From the NCBI GenBank assembly GCA_947471035.1, contig CANIWJ010000030.1:1-35850 (forward strand): a stretch of 35,850 nucleotides of DNA, in the 5' to 3' direction. The translations under genes and the position numbers were made by a program. A model generated the notes under the pieces. That model was not told the DNA's origin, ran no database searches, and worked only from the letters and a program-made list of their open reading frames with translations. The stretch comes from Verrucomicrobiota bacterium (lineage in GTDB: Bacteria; Verrucomicrobiota; Verrucomicrobiia; Opitutales; Opitutaceae). Positions 9,301 through 18,388 of this stretch are shown in pieces; positions within the stretch are counted from its first letter, which is position 1; every line of letters starts with the position of its first letter.

Positions 9301-12300
9301 CGGCGAAGGGGTTGAGGAGCAAGATGTCGCGGGCGGCGGAGATCTCGATGTCGCCGGTGCCGGTGCGTATGACTTGGTAGGCGTTATTGATGACCGAAGT
9401 GGCGGTGACGGTATCGGCGGTGTTTTTACTTTGGATGTTGGTGCCGCTGGTGGAGGCAGTGGAGCTGGGGGAGGAGACCTGGGCGGCACCCTTGTTTTTG
9501 CCGAGGAGTACGGAGCCGGTGGAATTTGGGAGGGTATTCGAGGGGGTGACGGCGGAGAGGTCGGCGCCAGAGGCGAGGCGATAGCTCCAGGACTGGAGAT
9601 TAGTGGGGAGGAGCGGGTTGACGGTTTGGAGCGACGCACGCCAGAGGTCGATGCCGGTGCCGCCGTTGTATTGAACGGTGCCGTTGGAGGCGAAGCCGTC
9701 GCTGAGGGCGTTGAAGAAGGTGAGGTCGCCGGCGGCGCGAAGAGTGAGAACGCCGGGGGCGGATTTGGGACCGTAGCGGAAGGCGGCCAGATTCCAGTCC
9801 GAGGTGTTGGTCGAGCTGGTGGTGCCGAGGGTGAGGCCGCCGGTACGGTGGATGATTTCGGCTCCGGGGCGGAGTACCAGGTTCGCGGACAGGCCGGGTT
9901 GAAGAGAGGTGAGCCGGCTGAAGGCGGTGGTGTAGGCGGCGGAGGAGGCCCCGGGGTTGCCGAGGAAGGTGCGGGCCTCGGTGTTGATCGAGGTTTGGAC
10001 GGCGGAGGTGATGGTGCCTGAGGTCGAGGTGAGGTCGTAGAGTTTGTAGCCTTCGACGGAAACGTAGGAAGGGGAGATGAGGGTGGAGCCGATGGCGTCC
10101 ACGTTCAGGTCGGTGTTGACCGAGTTACGCGGGGCGCGAAGAGCGAGGGTGCCGGTGAATCTGCCGTGGAGGGGGTCGGTCGCGGGATTGGCGGCGGCTA
10201 CGGAAAGGTCGATGGTGGAGCCGGATTGGAGGCTGAGGCGGGAGGCGAAGGGAACGATGCCAGCGGTTTGGGTGCCGGCGGCGAGAACCACCGATCCGCC
10301 CTTGCCGGAGGCGTCGAACAGGTCGGCTCCGGCGTCGAGGGTGGCGCCGGAGGCGAGGACGAGGTTGCCTTGGGCGCGGAGAATGATGTCACCGCCGGTG
10401 GTGCCGGAGGCGTCGATGGTGCCGGTGACGGTGATGGAGCCGGCATCGGCCGAGAGGCGGTAGTCGAAGGCGCGGGCGGTGCCGTTCAGGGCGACGTCGC
10501 CGGTGCGAACGCGGTAGTTTCGGGTGTTGGTGAAACCGGCGGCGTTAAGAGTGGCGTCAAGCGCCGCAGTGGCGGGCAGGGTGGCGGTGTCGAGGAAGAA
10601 TATGCCTGGGCTTTCGGCTCCATGGGCGTCGATTACGCCGCCGAGGTTGAAAGCTCCGGCGGTGGTTTCGACCGCGAGGGTGCCTGCGCGGCCGTCGGCG
10701 GTGGGCGCGGAGAGGTCGAGGCGGGAGCCGTTGCCGAGGTTCACCGAGCCGGTGAGGGAAGTGAGGGTGATGGAGCCGGCTTCGGATACGCGGGTGACGT
10801 CGTTGAACGTTTGGGAGACGCCGGAGACGTTTAAGGAGGTCGAGGCGTTTTGACCGATGCGGATATCGCCCTGGCGGGCTTTCACGAGGAGGCTGCCGGA
10901 GGGGAGGTTGATGTTGGAATCGAGGGTGACCTCGCGGCCGAAGAGTCCGAGCGTGGCACCCAGTTTGGTGGTGGTGGTCGGTGCGTCGGAAGTGCGGGAC
11001 AGGGTGAGAGCGCCTTGGGCGTCGAGGATTTGAGAGACGCCGACTTCGCCGGAGATCACGGGGGTGACGAGGGCGAGGTCGCCGTTTACCGAGAGGCCAC
11101 CGTCTTGATCGAGGCTGATGTTACGGGAGGCTTGCAGCTGGGTGTTGGCGAAACCCTGGAGGCTGAGGGTGCCTTTTTGGAGGGCGATGGTGTCGGCCTG
11201 AAAAACGAGATTGCCGGCGGCGGGAACCGAGGAGGCGGCGGGGGCAAGGCCTTGTCCGGAGTTAGCCAGGTCGAGTGAAGAAGCTTGGAAGGTGATGCTG
11301 CCGGTGCCGAATTGGCGGATGGCGGGGGTGGACAAGGACAGCGATTTGAACGCGGAGGATCCGATGACGCCGGTGCCGAACAGGTCGATGGAGGAATAAC
11401 TGGCGAGGGACAGGGATTGGGCGGAGTTGAGACTGGATTGGAGTGCGGCACCATCGAGGACGAGGCCGCCGGCGGCGGAGGTGTCTCCGGGATTGGCTAG
11501 GACCAGGCTGATGCGTCCGCTGGCGAGGCCGAGGGAAGTGGCGGACAGGCGAACGTCCGGGGCGACAGAGAGGCGGCTGGAGGAATCGAACAGCACGGTG
11601 CCGCCGGAGACTGACGCGGCGGATGCAATCGAGAGGGATGGGGTGGTCGAGGTGGAGGTGGCCGTTCTGGTGGTGGAGGCGGTGGGGGAAGAGGCGACGC
11701 GGAGCAGGGCACCGTCACCGCTGGCAGGGGTGGTAGCTGAACCGAGGGTGAGGGTGGCGGCAGTGGCTGCGGTATTCGCGGGGGCGGCGAGGGAGGAGCC
11801 TGCGGCTAGGGTGAGGCTTTCTTTGGCGGCGAGGATGATGTCGGAGCCGACGAGGGGAGCGCCGGCGTTGTCGAGGGTGAGGTTGCGAACGGTGGTAGAG
11901 ATCGACGAACCCTCGGTGGTGGAGGTGCGGATACCGCCGACGAGCAGGCTGGCGGCTCCGAAGCGGCCGAGGCTGGTGGCGTCGAGGGTGAGGACTCCGG
12001 GGGTGGCGGCGGTGCCCGGCGCGGTGATGTGGATATCCACCGGGCTGCTGATGTCGATTTCTCCGCCCCGACCCGAGCCGACCGGAGCGGCGGAGACTGA
12101 GCCGGCCACGGTGAGCGACTGGCTGGCGGAGATGACGAGGCGGGCGGAATCCCGGGGGAGGATGGAGGGCAGTTGATCGGCCTCGGTAGCGGCGGCGTTG
12201 AGGAACGCGTTGGCCTGACTCAGTTCGTATTCCGCGCGGGTGAGGGCAATGGAGCGGGAGGCGACCTCGAAGCCGAATTGCCGGCCGCCGCCGGAGATGG

Positions 12301-15300
12301 CGGCGGTGAGGTCGTTGTAGCGGTAGCCACGGACAAGGGAGGAGCCGTCGGCGAGAGCGGTGGTGGTGCCGGGGGTGACGGTGGAGGGGGTGACGAGGAA
12401 GGATCCGGAAAGCAGGGCGTAACGGGCGGGAAGCAGGACGTAGTTTCCGGCGGGCAGGCCGGGTGAGGCTTCGAGGTGGATGGAGTCGCCGTAGGCAAGG
12501 GTGTCCGAGAGGTAGCCGCGATCGCCGCCGAGGTTGGTGGCGGAGGCGTTGAAGGGCGCGTAGGGGGCGAGCGGGGCCTTGTAGTCCGGGACAATGGCGA
12601 AGGAACTGGACTGGGAGAGGAGATCGGTCGTGCCGCCGTTGCCGGGGATGAAGCGATAGGCGAGGAGATCGCCACCGCCGCGAACGTCGAGGGAGGAGCC
12701 GGATTCGGTGACGATGGCGGAGCCGGAGAGGAAGATATTTTTCGCGGGTAAACCGCCGAGGGTGATATCGACGCCGCGAGGGTCGATCCATGAGGTGCCG
12801 TTTTGGATGAGGCCGTAGGGCAGGGTGAGGGCCGAGCCGTTGGCACGGATAGCGGAGACGGAGGTCAGGCTGCCGTTGAGCAGGGTCAGCGCGGAGGCGG
12901 TGGGTGCGGTGCCGCCGGAGATGCCGTTGAGCGGGGTGGAGTCGGTGGCGGTGCGGCCCAGGTTGATGATGCCTTGGGGGGCGCGCAGGACGCCGCCTTG
13001 GTTGATAACCGAGGCGTAGAGGGAGAGCGTGCCGCCCGCGCTAAGGGGGAGGTCGGGAGTGGTGCCGGAACGGGCCAGGTTGATGGAACCTGAGACGAGG
13101 GAGCCGCCAGTCGGAGTATAATCGAAGGCGGTGAGGGTGAAGGCGCTGCTGGTGGTCGGGTAAATCTGGCCGGCGGCGAGCCGGAGGTCACCTGCGATGT
13201 TCAGGTAGCCGTTGCCCCGGATGTCGCCACCGGGGGCGCGTAGATCGGCCTGGGTGACGCCGGCGAGTGAAAGGGTGCCCAAATCCATATTCCCGGCATC
13301 GACACGGAGGGAGCCCGTGCCGGGGGTGGGAGCAAATTTATACTCGCTGGTCCCGCTGCCGGGAGGGGTTTGGGTGAAAAGGAAAACGATGTCGTCGGGG
13401 GCTTGGGGGGGGCGGAAGTCCTGTCCAAGGCGGACGAGCGGGGCGGAGAGGGTGACGGAAGCGTCGGCTTCGATGACACCGCCGGAGGCGGCCCGGATGG
13501 AGCCGTCGGTCGTTAGGGAGACGGGGCCTTGGAAGCGGAGGTTGCCGCCGAGGGTGAGGTGGGAGAAGCCGCCCTCGGTTACGTGGTCGGCGGCGAAGCG
13601 TCCGCCGATCAGCTCGGTGTGGTCTGCGGCGTAGGCGGTTTTCCCCAAAGTGGCGCGAACGGGGTCGAGGGACGGGCCGGATTGAAACACCGCGAGGGTG
13701 CGGTCCGCAGTGATGATGTTTTGGGCGGTGGTGTAGAAGCGTCCGGTGGAAACGGTGAGGGTGCCGCCGGAGGCGCGGGGCCCGCCGCTTTGGGCCTTGA
13801 GGGTGGCGTCGCTGGCGAGGAGTTGGGCACCGCGCAGGGTGATGGTGCCGCCGGAGCTATCGAGGGTGACGGGGACGGTGTTTTGCTCCAGCGAGGCGGA
13901 GCTGAAGCCGGGGGCGAGGTTGGGCGCGAGGTCCAGGGTGCCGCTGGTGCCGGACACGTCGATGACTGAGCCGGCCAAGGCAAGGATGTTGCCAGAGAGG
14001 TTTACGGAGCCGCCGGAGAAGACGGTGCCGGTGCGCAGACCGTAGGCATTGGGGGGCAGTTGCACGACGCCGGAGGCATCGAGCGAGCTGGCGGCCCCGA
14101 GGAGCACGGTGGGCAGGGCGCGGTCGGAGTTGGCGACGGTAGCATCGTAGGTATTGCCGCCGGTCACGGAGAGGGAGCCGCCATGGGCGACAAGCGAGCC
14201 GCGCAGGTCGATGGTGTTGGCGGATAGGGCGATGGAGCCGCCTGGCTCGACTTGGAGACGGGCTCCGGTGGCGACCTCGACCTGGCCGCGAACCAGCAAG
14301 GAAGCGTAGGGATTGGTCGCGCCCAGGCCGCGCAAAGTGAGTTTGGCGGCGGGTCGGACGCCCTCTTCTTCGAGGTGGGTGTCCACCTGCAAGCCGTTGG
14401 GAGCAGTAGCGTCGAGGGTGGCGCGGGAGTTGAGAACGCGCGGGGTGATCGTGGCGTTTTCGGCGACGGAAACACCGGACAGGTAGGTATCCGATCCGGT
14501 GACCGCGCTGCCAATACCGGAGAGGGTGAAAGTGCCGAAGCCGTTGTCTTGGAAAAAGGGCGTATCGAGGGCTAGGGCGCCTGCGGGGGTCGACCCAGAT
14601 CCGATGCGGATGAGCGGGGCGAGGAGGGAGAGGCTTCCGGCTTTGGCGGAGATGTCGGCGAAGCCGCGCAGGATGGGATTTCCGAGGGTTAGCGTGCCTC
14701 CGATTACAGAGGCGACGGCGGGGTCGCGGCCGGCGGAGATGGACAGGGTGCCGGCGTTGCCGCCGCGCAGGGTGCCGGAGGGCGAAAGGTGGTAGCCGCC
14801 GGACACGTCGAGGGTGGCACCGTTGGCGATTGAAACGGAATAGCCGGAGAGGGAGAGGGAGCCGGCGTGGCGGTCGGCGGCGAGAGCGTCGGAGGACCCG
14901 GCTTGGTCGTTTACGACGAGACCGGCGGTGGAGAGGTGGGAGGAAGAACCGATGCGCAGCAAGCCACGGGCGGGATCGGCGGAGGGGTTGGTATTGGCCT
15001 GGGTTTTCTCGAACGCGTTTTGGAGGGAAACGGAGTAGGCGGTGAGCGAGAGGTTGCCACCGGGCAGGAGAATAGAGCCTTGGAGGTCGAGGTTGGCAGC
15101 TTCGAGGCTAAGGGAGCTGCGGGCGGGGCCGGTGAGGGTAACCCCTGTCGGCAGGACGATGTCGCCGTCGGGGTTTTTGATCGAGAGGGAACCCAGGCCG
15201 GTGTTCTCAAGCGTGGCAGCGGATAACGAGAGACCGGCGAGGCGGGAGGCGGGTAGGGCGAGGGGGGAGCCGTCGGCGGCAAGGGCGAAGGCGGGGACGG

Positions 15301-17605
15301 AGTCGGCGGCGGGTGCTCCGCCGAGGGTGACTTTAGGCGGGGTGGGCGAGATTTTGGGGAAGTTGCTGCCGTAGGCGAGGGACTCGGTGGTGAATTCCAG
15401 GCTGAGCGAGGCGGCGGCGGGCGGGGCTTCGGTCTGGCGCTGACCGGCGGGGGCGGGGCCGGAAAAAGTGCCGTCCAAGGCCATGGAGGAGGCGAGCAGG
15501 CTGATAGTGCCACCTGAAGCGGTGCTCACGTAGCCGGATTCGGAGCGGGCGAGGGACGATTTAAAGGTGTTGTTGTAAGTGGTGGATACGCCCCAGCGTT
15601 TGGAGACGCGGGTGGAGGTGCCGTCGTAAATCCCATCATACACGACATCCGGGCGGGCGTCGGCGATGTTAACGACGCGACCATCCAAGAGGAGCCGGGT
15701 GGTCTGGGTGGTGCCGGGCTGGTAGGCGATCCAGCCGGCGGCGGCGTCGATGCGGGAGTCCGGCTGCATGACGATGGAGCCGCCGGCGTTGAGGGTGATC
15801 TGGCCGGCGTCGGTGGTGAGTTGGGCGACGTCGCGTTGAATGAGGCCGATGTAACCGGTGGCGTCGGCGAGGGGGGTGCCGACCCAGGTTTTGCCTTTGA
15901 AGGTGCCGCTATCGCGGATGTCCACCTGGATGGTCTGGCCACGCAGGAAGCCGTTGCGTTGGAGGGGGGAGTCGGCGAGCTGGGCTCCGCGCAGTTCGAC
16001 GTCGACGATGTTTTGCGCGACCGGGACCGGGACTTCAGACGAGCCGGAAACGGAGAGGAGGGCGGCGCGGTCGAGGTAGATCTGGCCGCCGGAGTGGACG
16101 AATTTTGAGTTGGGCGGATTCGCGGTGGCGTCGTAGCTCCAGACCCCGGCTTCGAGGGAGACTTGGGCGTTGGGGGCCAGCAGGGTGGAGTTTTGGCCGA
16201 GATGCAGGGTGCGGCCTTGCAGGTTCACTTGCGACCTCAGGGTGAGGGAGGTGGCGGTGACGGTGGCGGGGTTGGTGAGTTCGGGAGTTACCTGGAGCAG
16301 GGCGTCGGTGCCGACGGCGACCTGGCCGGTTTCCTGGTTGAGGAAGGGGGTGGCGGAAAGCGGGCTGGAAACCGCGTTGTAACTGGCGCGCAGGTCGATG
16401 CGGCCGTTCAAAGCCACCGAGGTTGTGCTGGTGATGGCACCGGTGACGTTGACGGTGCGGCCGACCATACTTACGGAACCGCGTTCTGATTCGATGAGGC
16501 CGGAATTGGCGACGGTGCCGGAGTAAATATCGGCGGCGGGCGTGCCGGTGGCGGCGAGGCGACCGACGTAGGCATCGAGGCCGCGCAGGGTGGCGTCGGT
16601 GGAGGTGTGCGCGCCGAAGCCGACTTGCAGGCCGGCGGCGAGGATGGTCTGGCCTTCGGGGGTGCGGAGGGTGCCTTGGTTGGTGACGTTGGCGCCGACC
16701 AAGGTGATGCGACCGCCGCCCTGGGAAGTCAGGGGACTTTCAAGAAGGGCACCGGCTTCGATGAGGATATTGCCGAATTTACCGGTGGTAACGGGGGGGG
16801 CTTCGGGGGTGAAGGCGGGGGTGCCGTCCTTGGTGCCGGCTGGCAGGGCGAGGCCGGAGAAAAGGAACTGGGAGTCGTTGGCGGCGAGGATGCCGCGTTC
16901 GACGAGGTTGGGGTTGAGGGGGAGGGCGGAGACGGTGAGGCTGCGGACGTTGACCTGGCTGGAGCCGCCGAAGATTACGCCGTTGGGGTTTACGACGTAA
17001 ACCTGGCCGTCGGATTTGAGGCCGCCGAGGATGCGGGAAGGAGCGGAGGCCGGGTCTTTGACGGTGTTGAACGCGATCCAGTTGGAGCGGTCCGAGCCGC
17101 CGGAGGACTGGTCGAAAACCAGGTCGGTTTCCTTGCCGATGTTAAAAGTCTGCCAGGTGAGCAGGGCCTGGGCGGCGGTTTGTTTGATGGAGACCTGGGT
17201 GCGGCCGCCGGTGGTGGATTGGGCGGGGGCGTTGGCTCCGGTCCAGAGCGCGGAAGCGCCGGAGTAGTCTTCGGTGGCGGGTTTGAGTCCGCCGATTTGC
17301 AGGCCGTTTGGGACGGTGGAGCTGGCGGCGAGGGCGGCGATGCGCGCGGCCCGCTGGGCGTCGGAGATGGACTTGAGGGTGCGGGTGGCGCGGGCGAGGG
17401 CTTCGCGGTTGTTGACCAGGACCTGTTCGCGGAGGGCGTTGGCCGATTCTTCAGCGGGAGTGGTGGTGGCGGTGGTATCTCCGCTGGTGGCCGCGCTCCG
17501 GGCAGGCAGGAGCTGTTTGAGGCTCGCGGCGGGAAGGGTGGTCTGGGCGAAGAGAGCGGCGAGGGCGGCGGCGGCTGAGAGGTGACGGCGACGGCGAAAT
17601 TTCAT
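6323..17605 (-). CDS. Giant TpsA-like exoprotein (filamentous haemagglutinin N-terminal domain)
   Basis: The 3760-residue product is by far the largest here. Residues 1-27 form a basic, hydrophobic signal peptide. A helical stretch (about 55-95) precedes the secretion (TPS) domain at about 100-300, marked by QALLTWQTFNIG and by VYVVNPNGVIFGGSSQVNV at 202-220, the NPNG signature of two-partner exoproteins. The long middle is Ser/Thr/Gly/Leu-rich with repeated beta-type GGxLxLxA units, as expected for a right-handed beta-helix fibre; I noticed no cysteines. The region at about 3480-3700 (YNNPDSPRYRSYTLGYDAI, then GGDIxxxxxG repeats and GTIDAGDAGIRSSGNLNLAA) resembles the C-terminal part called DUF3739 in haemagglutinin-family proteins. 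The tail is acidic (DEDEDD) ending KKS. The TpsB partner is encoded at 23287-24906. Probable surface adhesin or matrix fibre; ligand unknown. Confidence 0.92.
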   Translation of the reverse strand: MKFRRRRHLSAAAALAALFAQTTLPAASLKQLLPARSAATSGDTTATTTPAEESANALREQVLVNNREALARATRTLKSISDAQRAARIAALAASSTVPNGLQIGGLKPATEDYSGASALWTGANAPAQSTTGGRTQVSIKQTAAQALLTWQTFNIGKETDLVFDQSSGGSDRSNWIAFNTVKDPASAPSRILGGLKSDGQVYVVNPNGVIFGGSSQVNVRSLTVSALPLNPNLVERGILAANDSQFLFSGLALPAGTKDGTPAFTPEAPPVTTGKFGNILIEAGALLESPLTSQGGGRITLVGANVTNQGTLRTPEGQTILAAGLQVGFGAHTSTDATLRGLDAYVGRLAATGTPAADIYSGTVANSGLIESERGSVSMVGRTVNVTGAITSTTSVALNGRIDLRASYNAVSSPLSATPFLNQETGQVAVGTDALLQVTPELTNPATVTATSLTLRSQVNLQGRTLHLGQNSTLLAPNAQVSLEAGVWSYDATANPPNSKFVHSGGQIYLDRAALLSVSGSSEVPVPVAQNIVDVELRGAQLADSPLQRNGFLRGQTIQVDIRDSGTFKGKTWVGTPLADATGYIGLIQRDVAQLTTDAGQITLNAGGSIVMQPDSRIDAAAGWIAYQPGTTQTTRLLLDGRVVNIADARPDVVYDGIYDGTSTRVSKRWGVSTTYNNTFKSSLARSESGYVSTASGGTISLLASSMALDGTFSGPAPAGQRQTEAPPAAASLSLEFTTESLAYGSNFPKISPTPPKVTLGGAPAADSVPAFALAADGSPLALPASRLAGLSLSAATLENTGLGSLSIKNPDGDIVLPTGVTLTGPARSSLSLEAANLDLQGSILLPGGNLSLTAYSVSLQNAFEKTQANTNPSADPARGLLRIGSSSHLSTAGLVVNDQAGSSDALAADRHAGSLSLSGYSVSIANGATLDVSGGYHLSPSGTLRGGNAGTLSISAGRDPAVASVIGGTLTLGNPILRGFADISAKAGSLSLLAPLIRIGSGSTPAGALALDTPFFQDNGFGTFTLSGIGSAVTGSDTYLSGVSVAENATITPRVLNSRATLDATAPNGLQVDTHLEEEGVRPAAKLTLRGLGATNPYASLLVRGQVEVATGARLQVEPGGSIALSANTIDLRGSLVAHGGSLSVTGGNTYDATVANSDRALPTVLLGAASSLDASGVVQLPPNAYGLRTGTVFSGGSVNLSGNILALAGSVIDVSGTSGTLDLAPNLAPGFSSASLEQNTVPVTLDSSGGTITLRGAQLLASDATLKAQSGGPRASGGTLTVSTGRFYTTAQNIITADRTLAVFQSGPSLDPVRATLGKTAYAADHTELIGGRFAADHVTEGGFSHLTLGGNLRFQGPVSLTTDGSIRAASGGVIEADASVTLSAPLVRLGQDFRPPQAPDDIVFLFTQTPPGSGTSEYKFAPTPGTGSLRVDAGNMDLGTLSLAGVTQADLRAPGGDIRGNGYLNIAGDLRLAAGQIYPTTSSAFTLTAFDYTPTGGSLVSGSINLARSGTTPDLPLSAGGTLSLYASVINQGGVLRAPQGIINLGRTATDSTPLNGISGGTAPTASALTLLNGSLTSVSAIRANGSALTLPYGLIQNGTSWIDPRGVDITLGGLPAKNIFLSGSAIVTESGSSLDVRGGGDLLAYRFIPGNGGTTDLLSQSSSFAIVPDYKAPLAPYAPFNASATNLGGDRGYLSDTLAYGDSIHLEASPGLPAGNYVLLPARYALLSGSFLVTPSTVTPGTTTALADGSSLVRGYRYNDLTAAISGGGRQFGFEVASRSIALTRAEYELSQANAFLNAAATEADQLPSILPRDSARLVISASQSLTVAGSVSAAPVGSGRGGEIDISSPVDIHITAPGTAATPGVLTLDATSLGRFGAASLLVGGIRTSTTEGSSISTTVRNLTLDNAGAPLVGSDIILAAKESLTLAAGSSLAAPANTAATAATLTLGSATTPASGDGALLRVASSPTASTTRTATSTSTTPSLSIASAASVSGGTVLFDSSSRLSVAPDVRLSATSLGLASGRISLVLANPGDTSAAGGLVLDGAALQSSLNSAQSLSLASYSSIDLFGTGVIGSSAFKSLSLSTPAIRQFGTGSITFQASSLDLANSGQGLAPAASSVPAAGNLVFQADTIALQKGTLSLQGFANTQLQASRNISLDQDGGLSVNGDLALVTPVISGEVGVSQILDAQGALTLSRTSDAPTTTTKLGATLGLFGREVTLDSNINLPSGSLLVKARQGDIRIGQNASTSLNVSGVSQTFNDVTRVSEAGSITLTSLTGSVNLGNGSRLDLSAPTADGRAGTLAVETTAGAFNLGGVIDAHGAESPGIFFLDTATLPATAALDATLNAAGFTNTRNYRVRTGDVALNGTARAFDYRLSADAGSITVTGTIDASGTTGGDIILRAQGNLVLASGATLDAGADLFDASGKGGSVVLAAGTQTAGIVPFASRLSLQSGSTIDLSVAAANPATDPLHGRFTGTLALRAPRNSVNTDLNVDAIGSTLISPSYVSVEGYKLYDLTSTSGTITSAVQTSINTEARTFLGNPGASSAAYTTAFSRLTSLQPGLSANLVLRPGAEIIHRTGGLTLGTTSSTNTSDWNLAAFRYGPKSAPGVLTLRAAGDLTFFNALSDGFASNGTVQYNGGTGIDLWRASLQTVNPLLPTNLQSWSYRLASGADLSAVTPSNTLPNSTGSVLLGKNKGAAQVSSPSSTASTSGTNIQSKNTADTVTATSVINNAYQVIRTGTGDIEISAARDILLLNPFAAIYTAGVATPSPTSLYSTGDFALPKLIEDSTLLISQALLGSRQQYYPAQYSLAGGDLVLEAGQSIKRQTRNTSNTLIDDSSRQLPTNWLYRRSYLAPDGTAGPIAQGLSAGTVSDPAASTTWWVDFSNFFSDVGALGGGNVSLSAGLDITNVNASIPTNARMPKGVPDAAKLLELGGGDLSLQAGRDISGGFYYVQRGVGSLTAGRDITTNATRSLNLGILSSLNTPTYQPAGTWMPTTLFVGDAAFYLYATNNLLLGPVANPHLLPQGNGNRFWNKTYFSTYSEDSGVSATSLVGNVTIRNLVTLPDQTDATPLLSNWITTQNLLSTSSAANRQPWLRLAESNITDFATVTTVLPPSLQALAFSGDVNLAGNFNLFPSPSGNVEILAHDSLNALSVSGQSTRLVTGQTVATWQSSRLNLSDADPTRLPAITRPINPVGISSGSTAAVQPTASTTVGFLKETDSYFTETGATNTVLRTQQTLHASGLLHADDTTPVRLYATEGDLSGLTLYSPKATRLIAGQDISDIALYLQNNRATDISLVAAGRDLVAYAPNSALRVEARSTGNALNNNQATLPGDIQLSGPGSLQVLAGRNFDLGIGASNANGTAVGLTTIGNARNPYLPEEGADLFVAAGIGPSFGLDDSALDYNAFIAEFLSPATGGANSTRYLALLAPLLPADAIGTDTWTRFRSLPAAQQSQLATEIFQFVLRDAGRDYNNPDSPRYRSYTLGYDAIDSLFPKNKTWDGDISLTSRQIKTAAGGDIIALAPGGELTIGLPGSNQRPDQGILTEAGGDIALFTHGSVNVGTSRIFTLRGGDIVIWSSTGDIAAGSAAKTVRSAPPTRVVIDPQSAAVSTDLSGLATGGGIGVLQTVAEIPAGDVDLIAPKGTIDAGDAGIRSSGNLNLAAAAVLNAANIQTGGSTSGAPAAPAAVNIGALASAGSTSAVAGGNLDSSIGGSNSSTARSVTDEAPSLITIEVLGYGGGDEDEDDKKS

Positions 17606-17682
17606 GAGGATGAGCGCTCAAGGGCGGTCGGGTCGGCGGCGAGGAGCGGGAGGGCGAGGAGAATGGCGCGGAGGCGGCTCAC
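17602..17682 (-). CDS. Candidate small ORF coupled to the exoprotein start
   Basis: A GTG at 17682 opens a 26-codon frame whose TGA overlaps the ATG of the giant exoprotein gene in an ATGA arrangement. It begins 14 bases after the stop of the coiled-coil gene, so it fills what would otherwise be the widest gap in the operon. The predicted peptide has a basic start, a hydrophobic core LRAILLALPLLAA and a polar end, like a small membrane or signal-type peptide. The pattern would suit a leader peptide that couples translation into the exoprotein. There is no homology evidence, and in GC-rich DNA a frame this short can arise by chance. Confidence 0.35.
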   Translation of the reverse strand: MSRLRAILLALPLLAADPTALERSSS

Positions 17683-17696
17683 GTGGCGTGGGCGGT

Positions 17697-18377
17697 TCAG
17701 GACTTCGCGGGAGCCGGTGCGGCGGGCTCGGGCGGGAGCTTGGCGCGCTGTTTTTCGAGGGCGTCGGAGTAGTCCTGGACGAGGTTTTGCAGGCGGACGC
17801 GGGTGAGTTTGGTGAAGGGTTCGCGGGAGGCGAGGGAGCGGCCCAGGCCGTAGTTTTCGTAACGTTCGAGCACTTCGTTGCCGATGCGGAAGAGTTCGCG
17901 GTTTTGGGCGCGGAGCTGGCTGTTGGCGTTCTCGAATTCGGCGGAGCGAGTTTTGGCGACGGTGATGGACTGGGCGCGTTCGTCGGCGAGGCGGCGGGTC
18001 TGGTCGAGGGTGGCGAGGGCGGTGGTGAGTTTTTCCGCGAGGCGGGCGTTTTCGGCGTCCTTGGCGGCGAGTTGGGCGGTGAGATTAGAGAGGCTGGTCT
18101 GGGCGGCGGAGCGGTCGGCGGCGCTTTGTTTTTCGAGGGTATCGAGGCGCTTCTGGAGCGCGGCGAGATCGGACTTGGCTTGTTCGCGGTCGCTTTGGGC
18201 GTTGGCGAGTTCGCCTTGGGCGGTGCGCAGTTGGAGGGTGGAGGAGCGGAGGGCTTCGCGGAGCTGGGTTTCCACGCCGTTGGCGGCGGGGGCGGCGGCT
18301 TGGGCGAAGAGGCCGACGGGCAGGAGGAGGGCCAGAGCGGCGAGGAGGAGGCGTGGGTGGTAAGCGGAGAAGGTCAT
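17697..18377 (-). CDS. Secreted coiled-coil protein of the exoprotein operon
   Basis: The 226-residue product has a signal peptide (hydrophobic residues 10-24, cleavage near Phe24-Ala25-Gln26) followed by a long alpha-helical coiled coil at about 35-175 with many Ala, Leu, Gln, Glu and Arg heptads. A less repetitive C-terminus (REPFTKLTRVRLQNLVQDY and a Pro/Ala tail) looks like the conserved functional end. It lies 11 bases after the porin gene and before the exoprotein. I do not recognise a named family. A periplasmic spacer or chaperone for the exoprotein, or a partner of the porin's own periplasmic helix, would fit, but that is inference from location. Confidence 0.75.
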   Translation of the reverse strand: MTFSAYHPRLLLAALALLLPVGLFAQAAAPAANGVETQLREALRSSTLQLRTAQGELANAQSDREQAKSDLAALQKRLDTLEKQSAADRSAAQTSLSNLTAQLAAKDAENARLAEKLTTALATLDQTRRLADERAQSITVAKTRSAEFENANSQLRAQNRELFRIGNEVLERYENYGLGRSLASREPFTKLTRVRLQNLVQDYSDALEKQRAKLPPEPAAPAPAKS

Positions 18378-18388
18378 GGCGCGGCGGG

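Noticed and set aside
8135..10021. 628-codon plus-strand frame
   Set aside because: Fully antisense within the exoprotein gene, extreme Gly/Ala/Val/Glu composition, no domain; the minus-strand frame has clear TPS features.
17676..17686. CACGTG core as a possible parS site
   Set aside because: Only the central hexamer matches; the flanks do not resemble the parS palindrome, and it lies next to operon genes.
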